Source of the DNA: Bog-756 sp963725275 | Lineage (GTDB): Bacteria; Actinomycetota; Acidimicrobiia; Acidimicrobiales; RAAP-2 | Assembly: GCA_963725275.1 (NCBI GenBank) | Contig: CAVRXS010000001.1 | Location: 186,001-250,000 of the forward strand | Direction of reading: 5' to 3' | DNA: 64,000 nt | Shown here: positions 20,514 to 28,753 of the stretch, piece after piece | How positions within the stretch are numbered: the stretch's first letter is position 1 | Layout: every line of letters starts with the position of its first letter | The notes under the pieces: model-generated | Seen by the model: the letters and a program-made list of their open reading frames with translations, nothing else | What the model was told of the DNA's origin: nothing | Databases searched by the model: none | Program-made: the position numbers and the translations under genes

Positions 20514-22265
20514 CTAGGCGCTCCGCTGCAGCCCGAACCCGACCCCGAGCTCCTCTGGCGGCAGCGGCCGCGAGAAGAGATACCCCTGGGCGAAGTCGCA
20601 GCGCAACCCACGCAGCACGATGAGCTGCTCGACGGTCTCGACTCCCTCGGCGACCACTTTGAGGCCGAGCGCGTGGGCCAACGAGATGACCGCCGCGACG
20701 ATCTCCTCTCCCTCCGGTCCGCCACCCAGCACCTCGACGAACATCCGGTCGACCTTGACGATGTCGAGGGGGAAGCGCTGGAGGTAGCTGAGGGACGAGT
20801 AGCCGGTACCGAAATCGTCGATGGCCAGCAGCACCCCGAGCTCCTTGAGCGCCCGGAGCACGACCAGCGCCGCGGCCGCATCCTTCATCAGCGCGCTCTC
20901 GGTGATCTCGAGGGTGAGGTGCTCGGGAGGCACGCCGGTCCGTTCCAGGATCTGCTCGACGGTCGGGACGATGTCGGGGTCATCGATCTGTCTTGCCGAG
21001 AGGTTGACCTCGACCGACCCGAGCGGACCCGCGGCCTCGAGGCGGTGCCAGTGGCGCAACTGGGTGCATGCCTGCTCGAGCACCCAGGCCCCGATCGGGA
21101 TGATCAGCCCGCTCTCCTCGGCAACCGGGATGAACCGCTGGGGACCGACGAGTCCGCGATCGGGATGCTCCCAGCGCACGAGCGCCTCCACCCCGACCGT
21201 GGTGGCCCCTTCGAGCTCGACCACCGGCTGGTAGTGGAGCAGCAGCTCGCTCCGCTCGAGGGCACGGTGGAGCGAGCGCTCGGTGGTCACCCGGTCGAGT
21301 ACCTCGATGCGGAGGGACTCCTCGAACGTCTCGACCGCGAAGCCACCCCGGCGCTTGGCCTGGTACATGGCCGCCTCGGCATGAGCGAGCAATTCTTCCG
21401 GGTCATCCACGCCGAACGTGTTGAGGGCGACCCCGACCGACCCGTCGAGGAAGACCTCGCTGCCCTCGAGGGCGAACGGCCGCGACAACGCCAGGCGGAC
21501 CCGTTTCACGAACGCGGCCGCCCGCCGATCGGCCCGGCCACCTGCGTCGCACACGAGCGCGAGGAACTCGTCGCCACCGGACCGGGCCAGGCAGTCGACC
21601 TGGGCCGCCACTCCCTCGAGCCGCCGGGCCACAGCACTCAGGACGGCGTCGCCTGCAGCGTGGCCCAGGCTGTTGTTGACCGACTTGAACCGATCGAGGT
21701 CGAGCAACAAGACGGCCACACTGCCGGGGGTGCCCGTTCCGCCAGCCGCGGCCTCCGCGAGACGGGATCCGAACTCGGACCGGTCCGGCAGTCCGGTCAC
21801 CGGGTCGCGACGCAGATCCCGGCCGGCGCGATCACGGTCGACAACGTCGCGCAGGAATGCAGCAACCGTGCGGTCGGTCCCCTCACCGGCAGCGAAGAGC
21901 CGTCCTTCGGCACGGAGCCGATGGCCGGCGCGGTGACGGAGTACGAGCGAGAGTCCGCCGGAGGGACCCTCGGAATCGGTGGTCGCCACCGCACCGGTGG
22001 CCTGGCTGCCCGCAAGGAGCACGCCGAATGCGGAGCGGGCGAACCCGCCCGGTAGGACGGTGTCGGCCATGAAGTGGCCCACAACTTCGTCCCGGGCCCA
22101 ACCCAGTAGCTCTTCGGCGCCCGTGTTCCACTCGACCACCGTTCCCCAGCGGTCGATCTCGACATAGGCGTCGGGGCAGCTCGCGATGAGCCATGCGGCG
22201 CGGCGGGCGTCCGGAGTGTCCGCTCGTGTCGTGGCCGGAGATGCTGCGGTCGGGTAGGCGGTCAA
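20514..22265 (-). CDS. PAS-GGDEF-EAL c-di-GMP signalling protein
   Basis: The 583-residue protein begins with a PAS-type sensor (ASCPDAYVEIDRWGTVVEWNTGAEELLGW) and then a GGDEF domain (LLLDLDRFKSVNNSLGH, intact GGDEF near residue 230). The EAL domain has VEALVRWEHP near residue 360, EVNLSARQ, LTLEITESALM, AIDDFGTGYSSLSYL and VAEGVET, all the residues expected of an active phosphodiesterase. No transmembrane segment is visible. It is the first gene of a minus-strand group with the small membrane protein and the methyltransferase. Confidence 0.92.
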   Translation of the reverse strand: MTAYPTAASPATTRADTPDARRAAWLIASCPDAYVEIDRWGTVVEWNTGAEELLGWARDEVVGHFMADTVLPGGFARSAFGVLLAGSQATGAVATTDSEGPSGGLSLVLRHRAGHRLRAEGRLFAAGEGTDRTVAAFLRDVVDRDRAGRDLRRDPVTGLPDRSEFGSRLAEAAAGGTGTPGSVAVLLLDLDRFKSVNNSLGHAAGDAVLSAVARRLEGVAAQVDCLARSGGDEFLALVCDAGGRADRRAAAFVKRVRLALSRPFALEGSEVFLDGSVGVALNTFGVDDPEELLAHAEAAMYQAKRRGGFAVETFEESLRIEVLDRVTTERSLHRALERSELLLHYQPVVELEGATTVGVEALVRWEHPDRGLVGPQRFIPVAEESGLIIPIGAWVLEQACTQLRHWHRLEAAGPLGSVEVNLSARQIDDPDIVPTVEQILERTGVPPEHLTLEITESALMKDAAAALVVLRALKELGVLLAIDDFGTGYSSLSYLQRFPLDIVKVDRMFVEVLGGGPEGEEIVAAVISLAHALGLKVVAEGVETVEQLIVLRGLRCDFAQGYLFSRPLPPEELGVGFGLQRSA

Positions 22266-22400
22266 CGCTCGGACACCACTTGCCGCCGCGCCCGCCCGAG
22301 ATCATCGACCATACGTGTCCGTCCCACCCGGCGTCCGGTGCACGTCCCCCGGAGAGGGCATGCGGTTTGCGGGTCATGGTAGGCACCGCCCCCTCCCACT

Positions 22401-23129
22401 TCAAGGATTTCCGGTCCCGCCACGCGTTTCCTCGACTCCGGACTCCGCGGCGAGCGTGTCCGGATCGTCGGGACCGACGGACCGCCGACGCCGCTTACGG
22501 CGGCGGAGGATCTCGACCGCGACCACGCTCGCCACGATGATTCCCACCACCACGAGCGACCAGAGGCCGACCGTCGTCAGGATGTGGGCGAACGACAATC
22601 CGACGACGTACCCGAGCATGGTGTACCCCACGCCCCACAGCAGGCCCCCGAGGGCGTTCCAGAAGAGGAACACCCGGTACCGGAGCCCGCTCATGCCGGC
22701 CAGGGCCGGAATGATCGCCCGGGCGAAGGCGACGAAACGGCCGAGGAAGACAGCGGGACCGCCGTAGTGCTCGAGCAGACCCAAGGTGCGCCCGACGGCG
22801 GGGTTTCCCCTGAGCGGGCGGCGCTGCAGCAGCCAGGGGCCCGCCACCTTGCCCACTTCGAATCCGACCGAGTCCCCCACGATGGCGCACACCACCACCA
22901 CCACGATCATCAGCTCGAGGTCGACCCGCCCGAGTCCGGCCAGGACACCCCCGATGACCACTGCGGTCTCACCGGGAATGAAGAATCCCACCATGAGGGC
23001 TGCTTCTGCGAAGGCCAGGAACCCGACCAGGGCGTAGGCGGTGGGCCCGTGGAAGTGGAGCAGCCACCCGCTGATCCCTCCCGGATTCGACGGGGTCGAG
23101 CTGGCGACCAGCAGACGGGCGCCCGTCAC
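22401..23129 (-). CDS. DedA family membrane protein
   Basis: The 242-residue protein has four to five hydrophobic segments and DedA/SNARE-associated signatures: AEAALMVGFFIPGETAVVIGG, the loop GRFVAFARAIIPALAGMSGLRYRVFLFWN and GGLLWGVGYTMLGYVVG. A basic tail (RRRKRRRRS) follows the last helix. Family members act in lipid flipping and envelope maintenance. GTG 23129 was chosen because its GTGA overlaps the stop of the upstream zinc-ribbon gene, giving the chain parA, zinc ribbon, DedA. Confidence 0.85.
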   Translation of the reverse strand: MTGARLLVASSTPSNPGGISGWLLHFHGPTAYALVGFLAFAEAALMVGFFIPGETAVVIGGVLAGLGRVDLELMIVVVVVCAIVGDSVGFEVGKVAGPWLLQRRPLRGNPAVGRTLGLLEHYGGPAVFLGRFVAFARAIIPALAGMSGLRYRVFLFWNALGGLLWGVGYTMLGYVVGLSFAHILTTVGLWSLVVVGIIVASVVAVEILRRRKRRRRSVGPDDPDTLAAESGVEETRGGTGNP

Positions 23130-23524
23130 CTGGTCAGGGTGACACTGGTCCAGCTCCGCCGTCGGCAGGCTGGACAGATCAACCAGCGGTCGAACGGACG
23201 CCGGGGCAGCCAGCCGGCGATCGGGAAGTGGAGCCAGGCGAACTCGAGCAGACCGACACGGCTGATCGACCCGCAACGCGAGCAGACGACTGTCAGGACA
23301 CCACGTGGTGGCACCGGCTCCCCCGCCGTCGCGGTTGCCGTGCCGCGATCCTCTTCACCGGCCGGTGTCGCGGCCGAGAAGAGCGCGTGCTTGCCGGCCG
23401 GGCGGGGGTGCGCGGGCAGCGGCGACCGCTCCCCACCGGGATCACCCTCGTCCCCGACCGCTTCGGGTTCGACGGGCATCCAGAAGAGCGCTCGCTTCCC
23501 GAGCGGATCGGGTCCGGATCCCAC
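23126..23524 (-). CDS. Zinc-ribbon protein with repeated GK[R/H]ALF motif
   Basis: This 132-residue protein starts with GTG 23524, overlapping the parA stop by one base, and its stop overlaps the DedA start by four. A disordered N-terminal half carries two similar short motifs, GKRALFWMP and GKHALFSAA. The C-terminal half is a zinc ribbon with CSRC and CPAC pairs separated by a hydrophobic stretch (LLEFAWLHFPIAGWLPRRPF). No named function is known. The tight packing against parA argues that the two proteins work together; the repeated motif could be a docking peptide. Confidence 0.7.
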   Translation of the reverse strand: MGSGPDPLGKRALFWMPVEPEAVGDEGDPGGERSPLPAHPRPAGKHALFSAATPAGEEDRGTATATAGEPVPPRGVLTVVCSRCGSISRVGLLEFAWLHFPIAGWLPRRPFDRWLICPACRRRSWTSVTLTR

Positions 23525-24309
23525 TAGCCGGGAGCGCCGGCCACCGCGCTCCTCTCGAGCAGGGTCGCGGCAATGAGGCGGTATGCGACCGCGCCCGGCG
23601 AATTCGGGGCGTGCTGGAGGATCGACTTCCCGCGGGCCGGTGCCTCGGCGAACCGGATCGACTTGCGCACCGGCGGTTGGAGGACCGGGATCCCGTACCG
23701 GGACTCGACCTCCTCCAGGATGTGCCGGGCATGCTTGGTCCGATCGTCGTACATGGTCGCGATGATCCCGCGGACGGTCAGGTCACCGTTGGCGAAGGCC
23801 CGCACGTCCTCGATGGTCTCGAGCAGCTGCCCGACACCGCGGTGGGACAACGCCTCGCACTGCAGCGGGATGAGGACCGAGTCGGCCGCGGTCAGCCCGT
23901 TGATGGTGAGCACGCCGAGCGAGGGCGGGCAGTCGATGAGGACGAGGTCGTAGAGGTGCAGCACCGGATCGAGCGCACGGGCCAGGACGTGCTCGCGGCC
24001 GGTGCGGGTGAGCAGGTGCACCTCGGAGCCGGCCAGGTCGATCGTGGCCGGCAGCAGGTCGAGGCCGGGCACTCCGGGGACCGGGCACGTGACGTCGGCC
24101 ACCGCTACCCGGCGCACGAAGACGTCGTGCAGCGAGCGTTGCAGCGCGTCCGGGTCGAATCCCAGGGAGAAGGTGAGACACGCCTGGGGGTCGAGGTCGA
24201 TGACCAGGGTCCGCTGCCCGAACTCAGCGGACGCCACCCCGATGGAGTGGACGGTTGTCGTCTTGGCCACACCGCCCTTCTGGTTGGCCACGGCGAACAC
24301 GTCGGTCAC
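23524..24309 (-). CDS. ParA family partition ATPase, orphan
   Basis: The 261-residue ATPase has the deviant Walker A motif NQKGGVAKTTTVH at the N-terminus, LVIDLDPQACLTFSLG (Walker A') and DLVLIDCPPSLGVLTING (Walker B), with PLQCEALSHRGVGQLLETI. It is a complete ParA/Soj-type protein. There is no parB and no parS-like array beside it; instead it is fused by overlap to a zinc-ribbon gene and DedA. It probably positions some cargo other than the chromosome origin, or is a second partition protein. Confidence 0.88.
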   Translation of the reverse strand: MTDVFAVANQKGGVAKTTTVHSIGVASAEFGQRTLVIDLDPQACLTFSLGFDPDALQRSLHDVFVRRVAVADVTCPVPGVPGLDLLPATIDLAGSEVHLLTRTGREHVLARALDPVLHLYDLVLIDCPPSLGVLTINGLTAADSVLIPLQCEALSHRGVGQLLETIEDVRAFANGDLTVRGIIATMYDDRTKHARHILEEVESRYGIPVLQPPVRKSIRFAEAPARGKSILQHAPNSPGAVAYRLIAATLLERSAVAGAPG

Positions 24310-24359
24310 GGCCGGAGTCTACGCCTGCCGGCCCTGACCACAACCTGGACGCCAGCAGG

Positions 24360-25125
24360 TCAGAAGCCGGCCATCCCGACGACCGGCTTTTGCAGCCGGG
24401 TGCCGCCTGCCGAACCGGAGAAGGGGGCGGAGAAGCTGAACAGCCCGCCGTCTGCGGCGACCAGCCGGTAGCCGAAGGCATCGTCAGAAGCCGCCATCCC
24501 GACCACGGGTGCAGCCAATGGCGTCCCGCCGGACGACCCGTAGAAGGGGGCCTGGCCGAACGAGAAGATGCCTCCGTCGGCGGCGACCTCCCAGTAGCCC
24601 CCGGTCGAGGTATCGGTGGCGGTGCCGACCATCGGCTCGGCCAGCGGCGCGCCGCCCATCGACCCGGAGAAGGGGGCGTCGCCGAAGGCGAAGATCCCGC
24701 CATCGGAAGCGACCAGCCGGTACCCACGGCCGTCGGCGGAGGGCGAGATGCCCACGATCGCCGCGTTGAGATGGCTGCCGCCCATCGAGCCGAGGAACCG
24801 GGCGTCGCCGAAGGCGAAGATCCCGCCATCCGCGGCGACCAGCCAGTAGCCGCCCCCGTCAGGGGTGGCGGCGATGCCCACGATCGGTGCGTTGAGATGG
24901 CTGGCGCCCATCGAGCCGTGAAATCCTGCCTCGCCGAAGGCGAAGACCCCGCCGTCGGAGGCGACCTCCCAGTAGCCGCCGGTCGAAGGCGACATGGCGA
25001 TGCCCACGATCGGCGCGTTGAGATGGCTGCCGCCCATCGAGCCGCAGAACGGCCGGTCCGGGGTCGGATAGGCGAAGATCCCGCCGTCGGAGGCGACCAG
25101 GTCGTACCCCTCGAGGGCGGCCGCC
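24360..25125 (-). repeat. Six tandem coding repeats of about 147 bp
   Basis: The 3' third of the secreted protein gene repeats a roughly 147-bp unit six times. Stretches such as GGCGAAGATCCCGCCATC recur nearly unchanged, whereas the last unit is more diverged. The high nucleotide similarity between central units suggests recent unit duplication or conversion. These are protein-coding repeats, not CRISPR. Confidence 0.8.
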
Positions 25126-26735
25126 GGAATGGAACAGCCGGGGACCGAGCCCGGTGCAGGCGTTCCCCCGGCGTCCCCGGTCAACTGCGGATCGTGGTGG
25201 AACATCGGCCACGCGCCCGTGCCGACGGCTTGCCCCGCGTTGATCCCGGAGATCTCGTAGTGGTAGACGACGCCCTGTCCACCGGTGACCACTCCGCTGT
25301 AGCCGGCCAGTGTGATCCCGACGGTGCCGTTGGGGTCGGCGGTGACGAGCGGCGAGTTCTGCAGACCGACGTCCGCCCCCAGGTAGGCGATCTGCTGGCC
25401 GGTCTGCCCGTCGAGGACGTACGCGCCGTTCTCCGTCGGCGCAACGATGTCGTCGTGGCCGCTGCCGGTGAGATCCGCGGTCACCACGGATCCGACGACC
25501 GGGGAGGGCAGCGAGACCCGCCAGTCGGTTGCCCCGGTCGCGGCATCGAGGACCCACACCGAACCAGCGCTGCCGGCGTCGGTGCCCTCGACAACCTGGA
25601 GGCTGCCGTTGCCGAGCACGTCGGAGAGGGCTGGCGAAGAGAAGGTGCCGCCGTCGAGCCGGGCCGACCAGACCGACCGACAGTGGGTATCGAAGGCCGT
25701 GACGGTATCGGTGTCCGAGGCGTTCGCGAAGAAGGTACCGGTGCCCACGACGATCCCGGTCGCCCCCCCGGGTAGGAATCCGCCCACCGCCGGCGATGAG
25801 TCGACGACCTGGTTGGTGTCGGCCCGGCAGATCAGATTGCCGGTGCCGGAGAGGATGCGGACGTGACCGCCGTTCTGGTAGGTCTGGCCCCTGCCGGTGC
25901 CGGCCGACTGGTCCGCTCCCTGGATGATCTCGTCGACGCCTGTGCCGTAGAGATCGGCGAGCGCCGCGGTGGCGTGCACGCTGTCCGAGTCGAAGAACGG
26001 CCACCCGCGCAGTGGCGCGCCGGTCGAGGCCGCGATCGTGTAGCCGACCTGACCGAGCGAACCCGCAGAGGCGCTCGCTCCGGTTCCCGAGGACGGCTGC
26101 AGGTTGCCGATTGCGATCCCCGCCTCGACCCCGGCTGCCGGATGGGCGTCAGAGGACGGATCGACGACCGGAGTGAACCATTCGCGGTGGCCGGCCGGCC
26201 CGTAGGCCTGGTACCCCCCGGTGTCCGGGTCGGCGTCGTTACCGCTGCCGACCAGCACGGAGTCGTTCGTGCCGGGACGGGAGAGGACCGAGGGGGTCGA
26301 GTCGATCGGGCCGCTCTCGTCGGTCACTCCGACGTTCCCTCCGTTCGACCATCCTCCGGGGATGGTCGGAGCGGTGGGCGAGGTCCCCGGCGACGGGTTC
26401 CCGAGGTGGAAGGCGTAGAGGTTTCCGGTCCGATCACCGACGACGGCCGAGGGCTGTCCGTCGAGATCTGCCACGATCGGTGAGGAGAGTGCGATCGGCG
26501 CGCCCTGGTCGGGCAGCGCCTTGGTCCAGGTGCAGTTCCACGTCGACGGGAGCTGGTCGGCACCGCCACATGTCGTGCCCGACGGCGTGGCGCCGGCCCG
26601 TAGGGGGGTGGCGATCGTCACAGCGGCACCGGCCGGGGCCGCGAGCAGCACGCCGAACAGAACCCGGACACCCACTGCGCCACGGCGGGACCGCAAGCGG
26701 ACGGCTCGTGGCGCTCGCGTCGACGCTCCGAGCAC
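24360..26735 (-). CDS. Secreted beta-propeller protein with C-terminal DGGIFAFGDA repeats
   Basis: The 791-residue protein starts with a signal-peptide-like N-terminus (basic RLRSRRGAVGVRV, hydrophobic LFGVLLAAPAGAAV). Residues of about 60-530 have FG-GAP/PQQ-type propeller features (SSPIVADLDGQPSAVVGDRTG, VVTADLTGSGHDDIV). The last 250 residues are six tandem units of about 49 residues, each with a GYxxVASDGGIFAFGDAxFxGSMGG core and a (N)APIVGIA linker, a repeat typical of secreted Acidimicrobiia proteins. Probably extracellular; ligand unknown. GTG 26735 is the furthest start compatible with the signal peptide. Confidence 0.75.
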   Translation of the reverse strand: MLGASTRAPRAVRLRSRRGAVGVRVLFGVLLAAPAGAAVTIATPLRAGATPSGTTCGGADQLPSTWNCTWTKALPDQGAPIALSSPIVADLDGQPSAVVGDRTGNLYAFHLGNPSPGTSPTAPTIPGGWSNGGNVGVTDESGPIDSTPSVLSRPGTNDSVLVGSGNDADPDTGGYQAYGPAGHREWFTPVVDPSSDAHPAAGVEAGIAIGNLQPSSGTGASASAGSLGQVGYTIAASTGAPLRGWPFFDSDSVHATAALADLYGTGVDEIIQGADQSAGTGRGQTYQNGGHVRILSGTGNLICRADTNQVVDSSPAVGGFLPGGATGIVVGTGTFFANASDTDTVTAFDTHCRSVWSARLDGGTFSSPALSDVLGNGSLQVVEGTDAGSAGSVWVLDAATGATDWRVSLPSPVVGSVVTADLTGSGHDDIVAPTENGAYVLDGQTGQQIAYLGADVGLQNSPLVTADPNGTVGITLAGYSGVVTGGQGVVYHYEISGINAGQAVGTGAWPMFHHDPQLTGDAGGTPAPGSVPGCSIPAAALEGYDLVASDGGIFAYPTPDRPFCGSMGGSHLNAPIVGIAMSPSTGGYWEVASDGGVFAFGEAGFHGSMGASHLNAPIVGIAATPDGGGYWLVAADGGIFAFGDARFLGSMGGSHLNAAIVGISPSADGRGYRLVASDGGIFAFGDAPFSGSMGGAPLAEPMVGTATDTSTGGYWEVAADGGIFSFGQAPFYGSSGGTPLAAPVVGMAASDDAFGYRLVAADGGLFSFSAPFSGSAGGTRLQKPVVGMAGF

Positions 26736-26881
26736 GGAGAGGGAGGGCAGGACCGCGCGAATCGAGACAGCCTACGGAATCCGAGCGCCGCGTGGAGGTC
26801 GCCCTCTGCCCGCGCACCGTGCAACGGCGGCAGACCCCGGCAGCGCCTGACCTCATGAGAGAAGTCACGTGGCGGAATTCG

Positions 26882-26955
26882 CGCCCCCGGCAGGAGTCGA
26901 ACCCGCAACCTGGTGGGTAGAAGCCACCCGCTCTATCCAGTTGAGCTACGGAGGC
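26882..26955 (-). tRNA. tRNA-Arg (anticodon TCT)
   Basis: On the minus strand the acceptor GCCTCCG pairs with CGGGGGC (one G-U). The D arm is GCTC/GAGC, the anticodon stem GGTGG/CCACC encloses CTTCTAC with anticodon TCT, and the T arm is GCGGG TTCGACT CCTGC. The discriminator is G. It reads the rare arginine codons AGA/AGG. Confidence 0.95.
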
Positions 26956-27020
26956 GAGGCACAGACCGCCGGCCGCGGACCATCCGTGCCTGCGTCGGCT
27001 GTGCCATACTGGAGCTCCAT

Positions 27021-27095
27021 GGTGGCCGTAGCTCAGCAGGTTAGAGCGCCAGGTTGTGGCCCTGGAGGTCGGGGGTTCAAGTCCCCTCGGTCACC
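27021..27095 (+). tRNA. tRNA-His (anticodon GTG)
   Basis: The acceptor GTGGCCG pairs with CGGTCAC. The anticodon stem CCAGG/CCTGG holds the loop TTGTGGC with anticodon GTG, and the T arm is GGGGG TTCAAGT CCCCT. A G at -1 opposite a C discriminator is the histidine identity pair, so 27021 is included. Confidence 0.95.
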
Positions 27096-27121
27096 CCGAC
27101 GCGCCCAGGGAACCCGGGTCT

Positions 27122-27139
27122 CCCCGTCTGGCGACGGGG
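27122..27139 (+). terminator. Perfect 7-bp hairpin between two tRNA genes
   Basis: CCCCGTC, loop TGGC, GACGGGG form a perfect GC-rich stem 27 bases after tRNA-His and 17 bases before tRNA-Lys. No clear U-tract follows (CTACCTTTC), so it may be an inefficient terminator or a processing signal in a His-Lys precursor. Confidence 0.45.
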
Positions 27140-27155
27140 CTACCTTTCACGGCAC

Positions 27156-27227
27156 GCGCCTCTAGCTCAATGGCAGAGCAACGGACTCTTAATCCGCAGG
27201 TTCCGGGTTCGAATCCCGGGGGGCGCA
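27156..27227 (+). tRNA. tRNA-Lys (anticodon CTT)
   Basis: The acceptor GCGCCTC pairs with GGGGCGC. The D arm is GCTC/GAGC, the anticodon stem ACGGA/TCCGC (first pair A-C mismatched) encloses CTCTTAA with anticodon CTT, and the T arm is CCGGG TTCGAAT CCCGG. The discriminator is A. It decodes AAG lysine. Confidence 0.95.
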
Positions 27228-27262
27228 CCCGAGCAGGCATCCGATCCACGCCCTCGCCCTGC

Positions 27263-27856
27263 CTAGGGGCAGAGAGCCGTGAGCAGGTGGTTGGCGGCGG
27301 ATCTGAAGCGCTTGACATCACCAAACGAGCGGGCGATCAGCATGGCGCCCTCCAAACCGCTCACGATTGTGCGTGCTTCCTCGAGTGGAGACCCGGGGAA
27401 GGTCACCAGTCCGTCGTCGCGACCTTGCGTCAACACCTCGGCGAGCCACTGCTCGTTTCGTTCGAAGAAGTCTGCGACCGCACCCTGCATCCCGGCCGAC
27501 AGGGTCTCGTACTCGGCCGCCAACATGCCGCACAGGCACATCCTCTGGCTCCCCAGCACGCCGGCGTAGAGATCGGCATAGGCAGCGAGCTTGCGAATGG
27601 GATCTTCAGAGGAATCGTCGATCTCGACCAATGCGGCAAGGAACCGGGTCGCATAGCGGGCGATCAGGGCCTCTCCGAGTTCCGCCTTGCTCGGGAAGTG
27701 ATAGTGGATGGCGGCAGTGGTGAGACCCACCTCCCCGGCCACATCGGCATAGCTGAAGGCATTGAAGCCGCGTACCTGGACCAGGTGTTCCGCCACGTCG
27801 AGTATCTCGGCGGCTGTCTCTGTCGTTTCCTCCTGCGCCTGCGCCACTCGGTTCAT
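27263..27856 (-). CDS. TetR/AcrR family transcriptional regulator
   Basis: The 197-residue protein has the N-terminal TetR helix-turn-helix AAEILDVAEHLVQVRGFNAFSYADVAGEVGLTTAAIHYHFPSKAELGEAL (split across the motif GLTTAAIHYHFPSK) and a ligand-binding C-terminal domain with Cys residues (RMCLCGMLAAEYETL). ATG 27856 was chosen over an in-frame start at 27925 because the earlier start would translate the palindromic operator. The regulator very likely represses itself through that operator and perhaps the divergent DUF1059/SnoaL genes. The ligand is unknown. Confidence 0.88.
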   Translation of the reverse strand: MNRVAQAQEETTETAAEILDVAEHLVQVRGFNAFSYADVAGEVGLTTAAIHYHFPSKAELGEALIARYATRFLAALVEIDDSSEDPIRKLAAYADLYAGVLGSQRMCLCGMLAAEYETLSAGMQGAVADFFERNEQWLAEVLTQGRDDGLVTFPGSPLEEARTIVSGLEGAMLIARSFGDVKRFRSAANHLLTALCP

Positions 27857-27900
27857 CCTCACAGATCCCCTCGTCACGTCCGAGGGTACCACTTGACTTC

Positions 27901-27916
27901 TACCTACTAGTAGGTA
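27901..27916. promoter_or_regulatory. Perfect 16-bp palindrome, probable TetR operator
   Basis: TACCTACTAGTAGGTA is a perfect palindrome starting 45 bases upstream of the tetR start codon, inside a locally AT-rich stretch (CTTGACTTC before it, AAGGTACCAATTAG after). Size and symmetry fit a TetR dimer site, and the flanking TTGACT could be part of the promoter it covers. It is 180 bases upstream of the divergent DUF1059 gene. Confidence 0.7.
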
Positions 27917-28095
27917 AGGTACCAATTAGCGGGGTGCACCGACCAATGGATGGCGTCCTTGTCGACTGGTCACGAGTCACGGACGGTCGGGAAGGTCGTC
28001 GCAGTGGACCGGTTCGGTGCAAGCAACGACGCGAACCCGTGAGGCCCACAGTGGCCGGAGCGGATCCGGCCTGAACAGAAGAAAGGGGCTCTTGT

Positions 28096-28290
28096 ATGGT
28101 CCGGAAAATGATCGACTGCCGTAAGGTGCCCAACGACATCGGCTGCACGCTTACCATCGCCGGAACGGAAGAGGAGACTCTGGACGCGGCGGTAGCGCAC
28201 GCGGTTGCAAAGCACGGTCACCAGGACACGCCTGAACTTCGCGAGATGATTCGATCCGGCCTGGAAGATGTCTCGCCGGCCATGGCATAG
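28096..28290 (+). CDS. DUF1059 family small protein
   Basis: The 64-residue protein starts MVRKMIDCRKV and has the DUF1059 layout: an N-terminal CxxV strand, TIAGTEEETLDAAVAHAVAKHGH and a helix ending ELREMIRSGLED. These cytosolic proteins of unknown function often sit next to small stress or transfer genes. A start at the second Met (28108) is also possible. It precedes the SnoaL-like gene by 35 bp and is divergent from tetR. Confidence 0.75.
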   Translation: MVRKMIDCRKVPNDIGCTLTIAGTEEETLDAAVAHAVAKHGHQDTPELREMIRSGLEDVSPAMA

Positions 28291-28325
28291 CGGTTACGAA
28301 CATCGTCGTCGGCCCGAGCAGACCG

Positions 28326-28665
28326 ATGGATCGCCTCGAGATTGTGGATACATTCGGTGCGGCCTGGGGTGCTCACGACCTGGACGCAACGCTTGCACTC
28401 ATCACCGACGACTGCGTCTTCGAGTCCACGGAGCCGGGGCCTGACGGCATCCGCTACAAGGGTCGAGACGCCATTCGGAAGGCCTGGCAGCCGATCTTTG
28501 ACGACGTGCACGCTGTCTTCGAGGCCGAGGAGACCTTCGCGGCCGACGACCGAGTGGTGCAGCGCTGGCGCTACTCGTGGGCGGACGGCCACATTCGGGG
28601 GGTGGACCTGTTCCGCTGTCCGGAACGGGCTCGTCTCGGAGAAGCTCTCCTACGTGAAGGGTTGA
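28326..28665 (+). CDS. SnoaL/NTF2-like protein, frameshifted near C-terminus
   Basis: MDRLEIVDTFGAAWGAHDLDATLALITDDCVFE and YKGRDAIRKAWQPIFDDV are typical of the SnoaL-like (NTF2) alpha+beta barrel. At about 28615 one extra T (CGCTGTCCGG) breaks the frame; without it the protein ends RGVDLFRVRNGLVSEKLSYVKG at 28665, exactly the last two strands of the fold, for 112 residues. Uninterrupted, the ORF would run to 28712 with an unrelated tail. Function unknown; related proteins are small-molecule isomerases or binding proteins. It may be in one operon with DUF1059 under the TetR. Confidence 0.65.
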
Positions 28666-28753
28666 GAGGGACGCGGCCAGACCCGTTGGTTCAGTTTCGA
28701 AGCGGCGCATGAGCGGCGTGGCGACATGTCGAGCCCTGACCGCACGACGCAGG

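Noticed and set aside
24360..25125. CRISPR-like spaced repeats
   Set aside because: Units are about 147 bp, contiguous and in frame within a secreted protein; no short repeat-spacer pattern and no cas genes.
28326..28712. SnoaL-like protein ending at 28712 as an intact 128-residue protein
   Set aside because: The last 30 residues in that frame lose the fold, whereas removing one T gives RNGLVSEKLSYVKG and a family-typical end at 28665.
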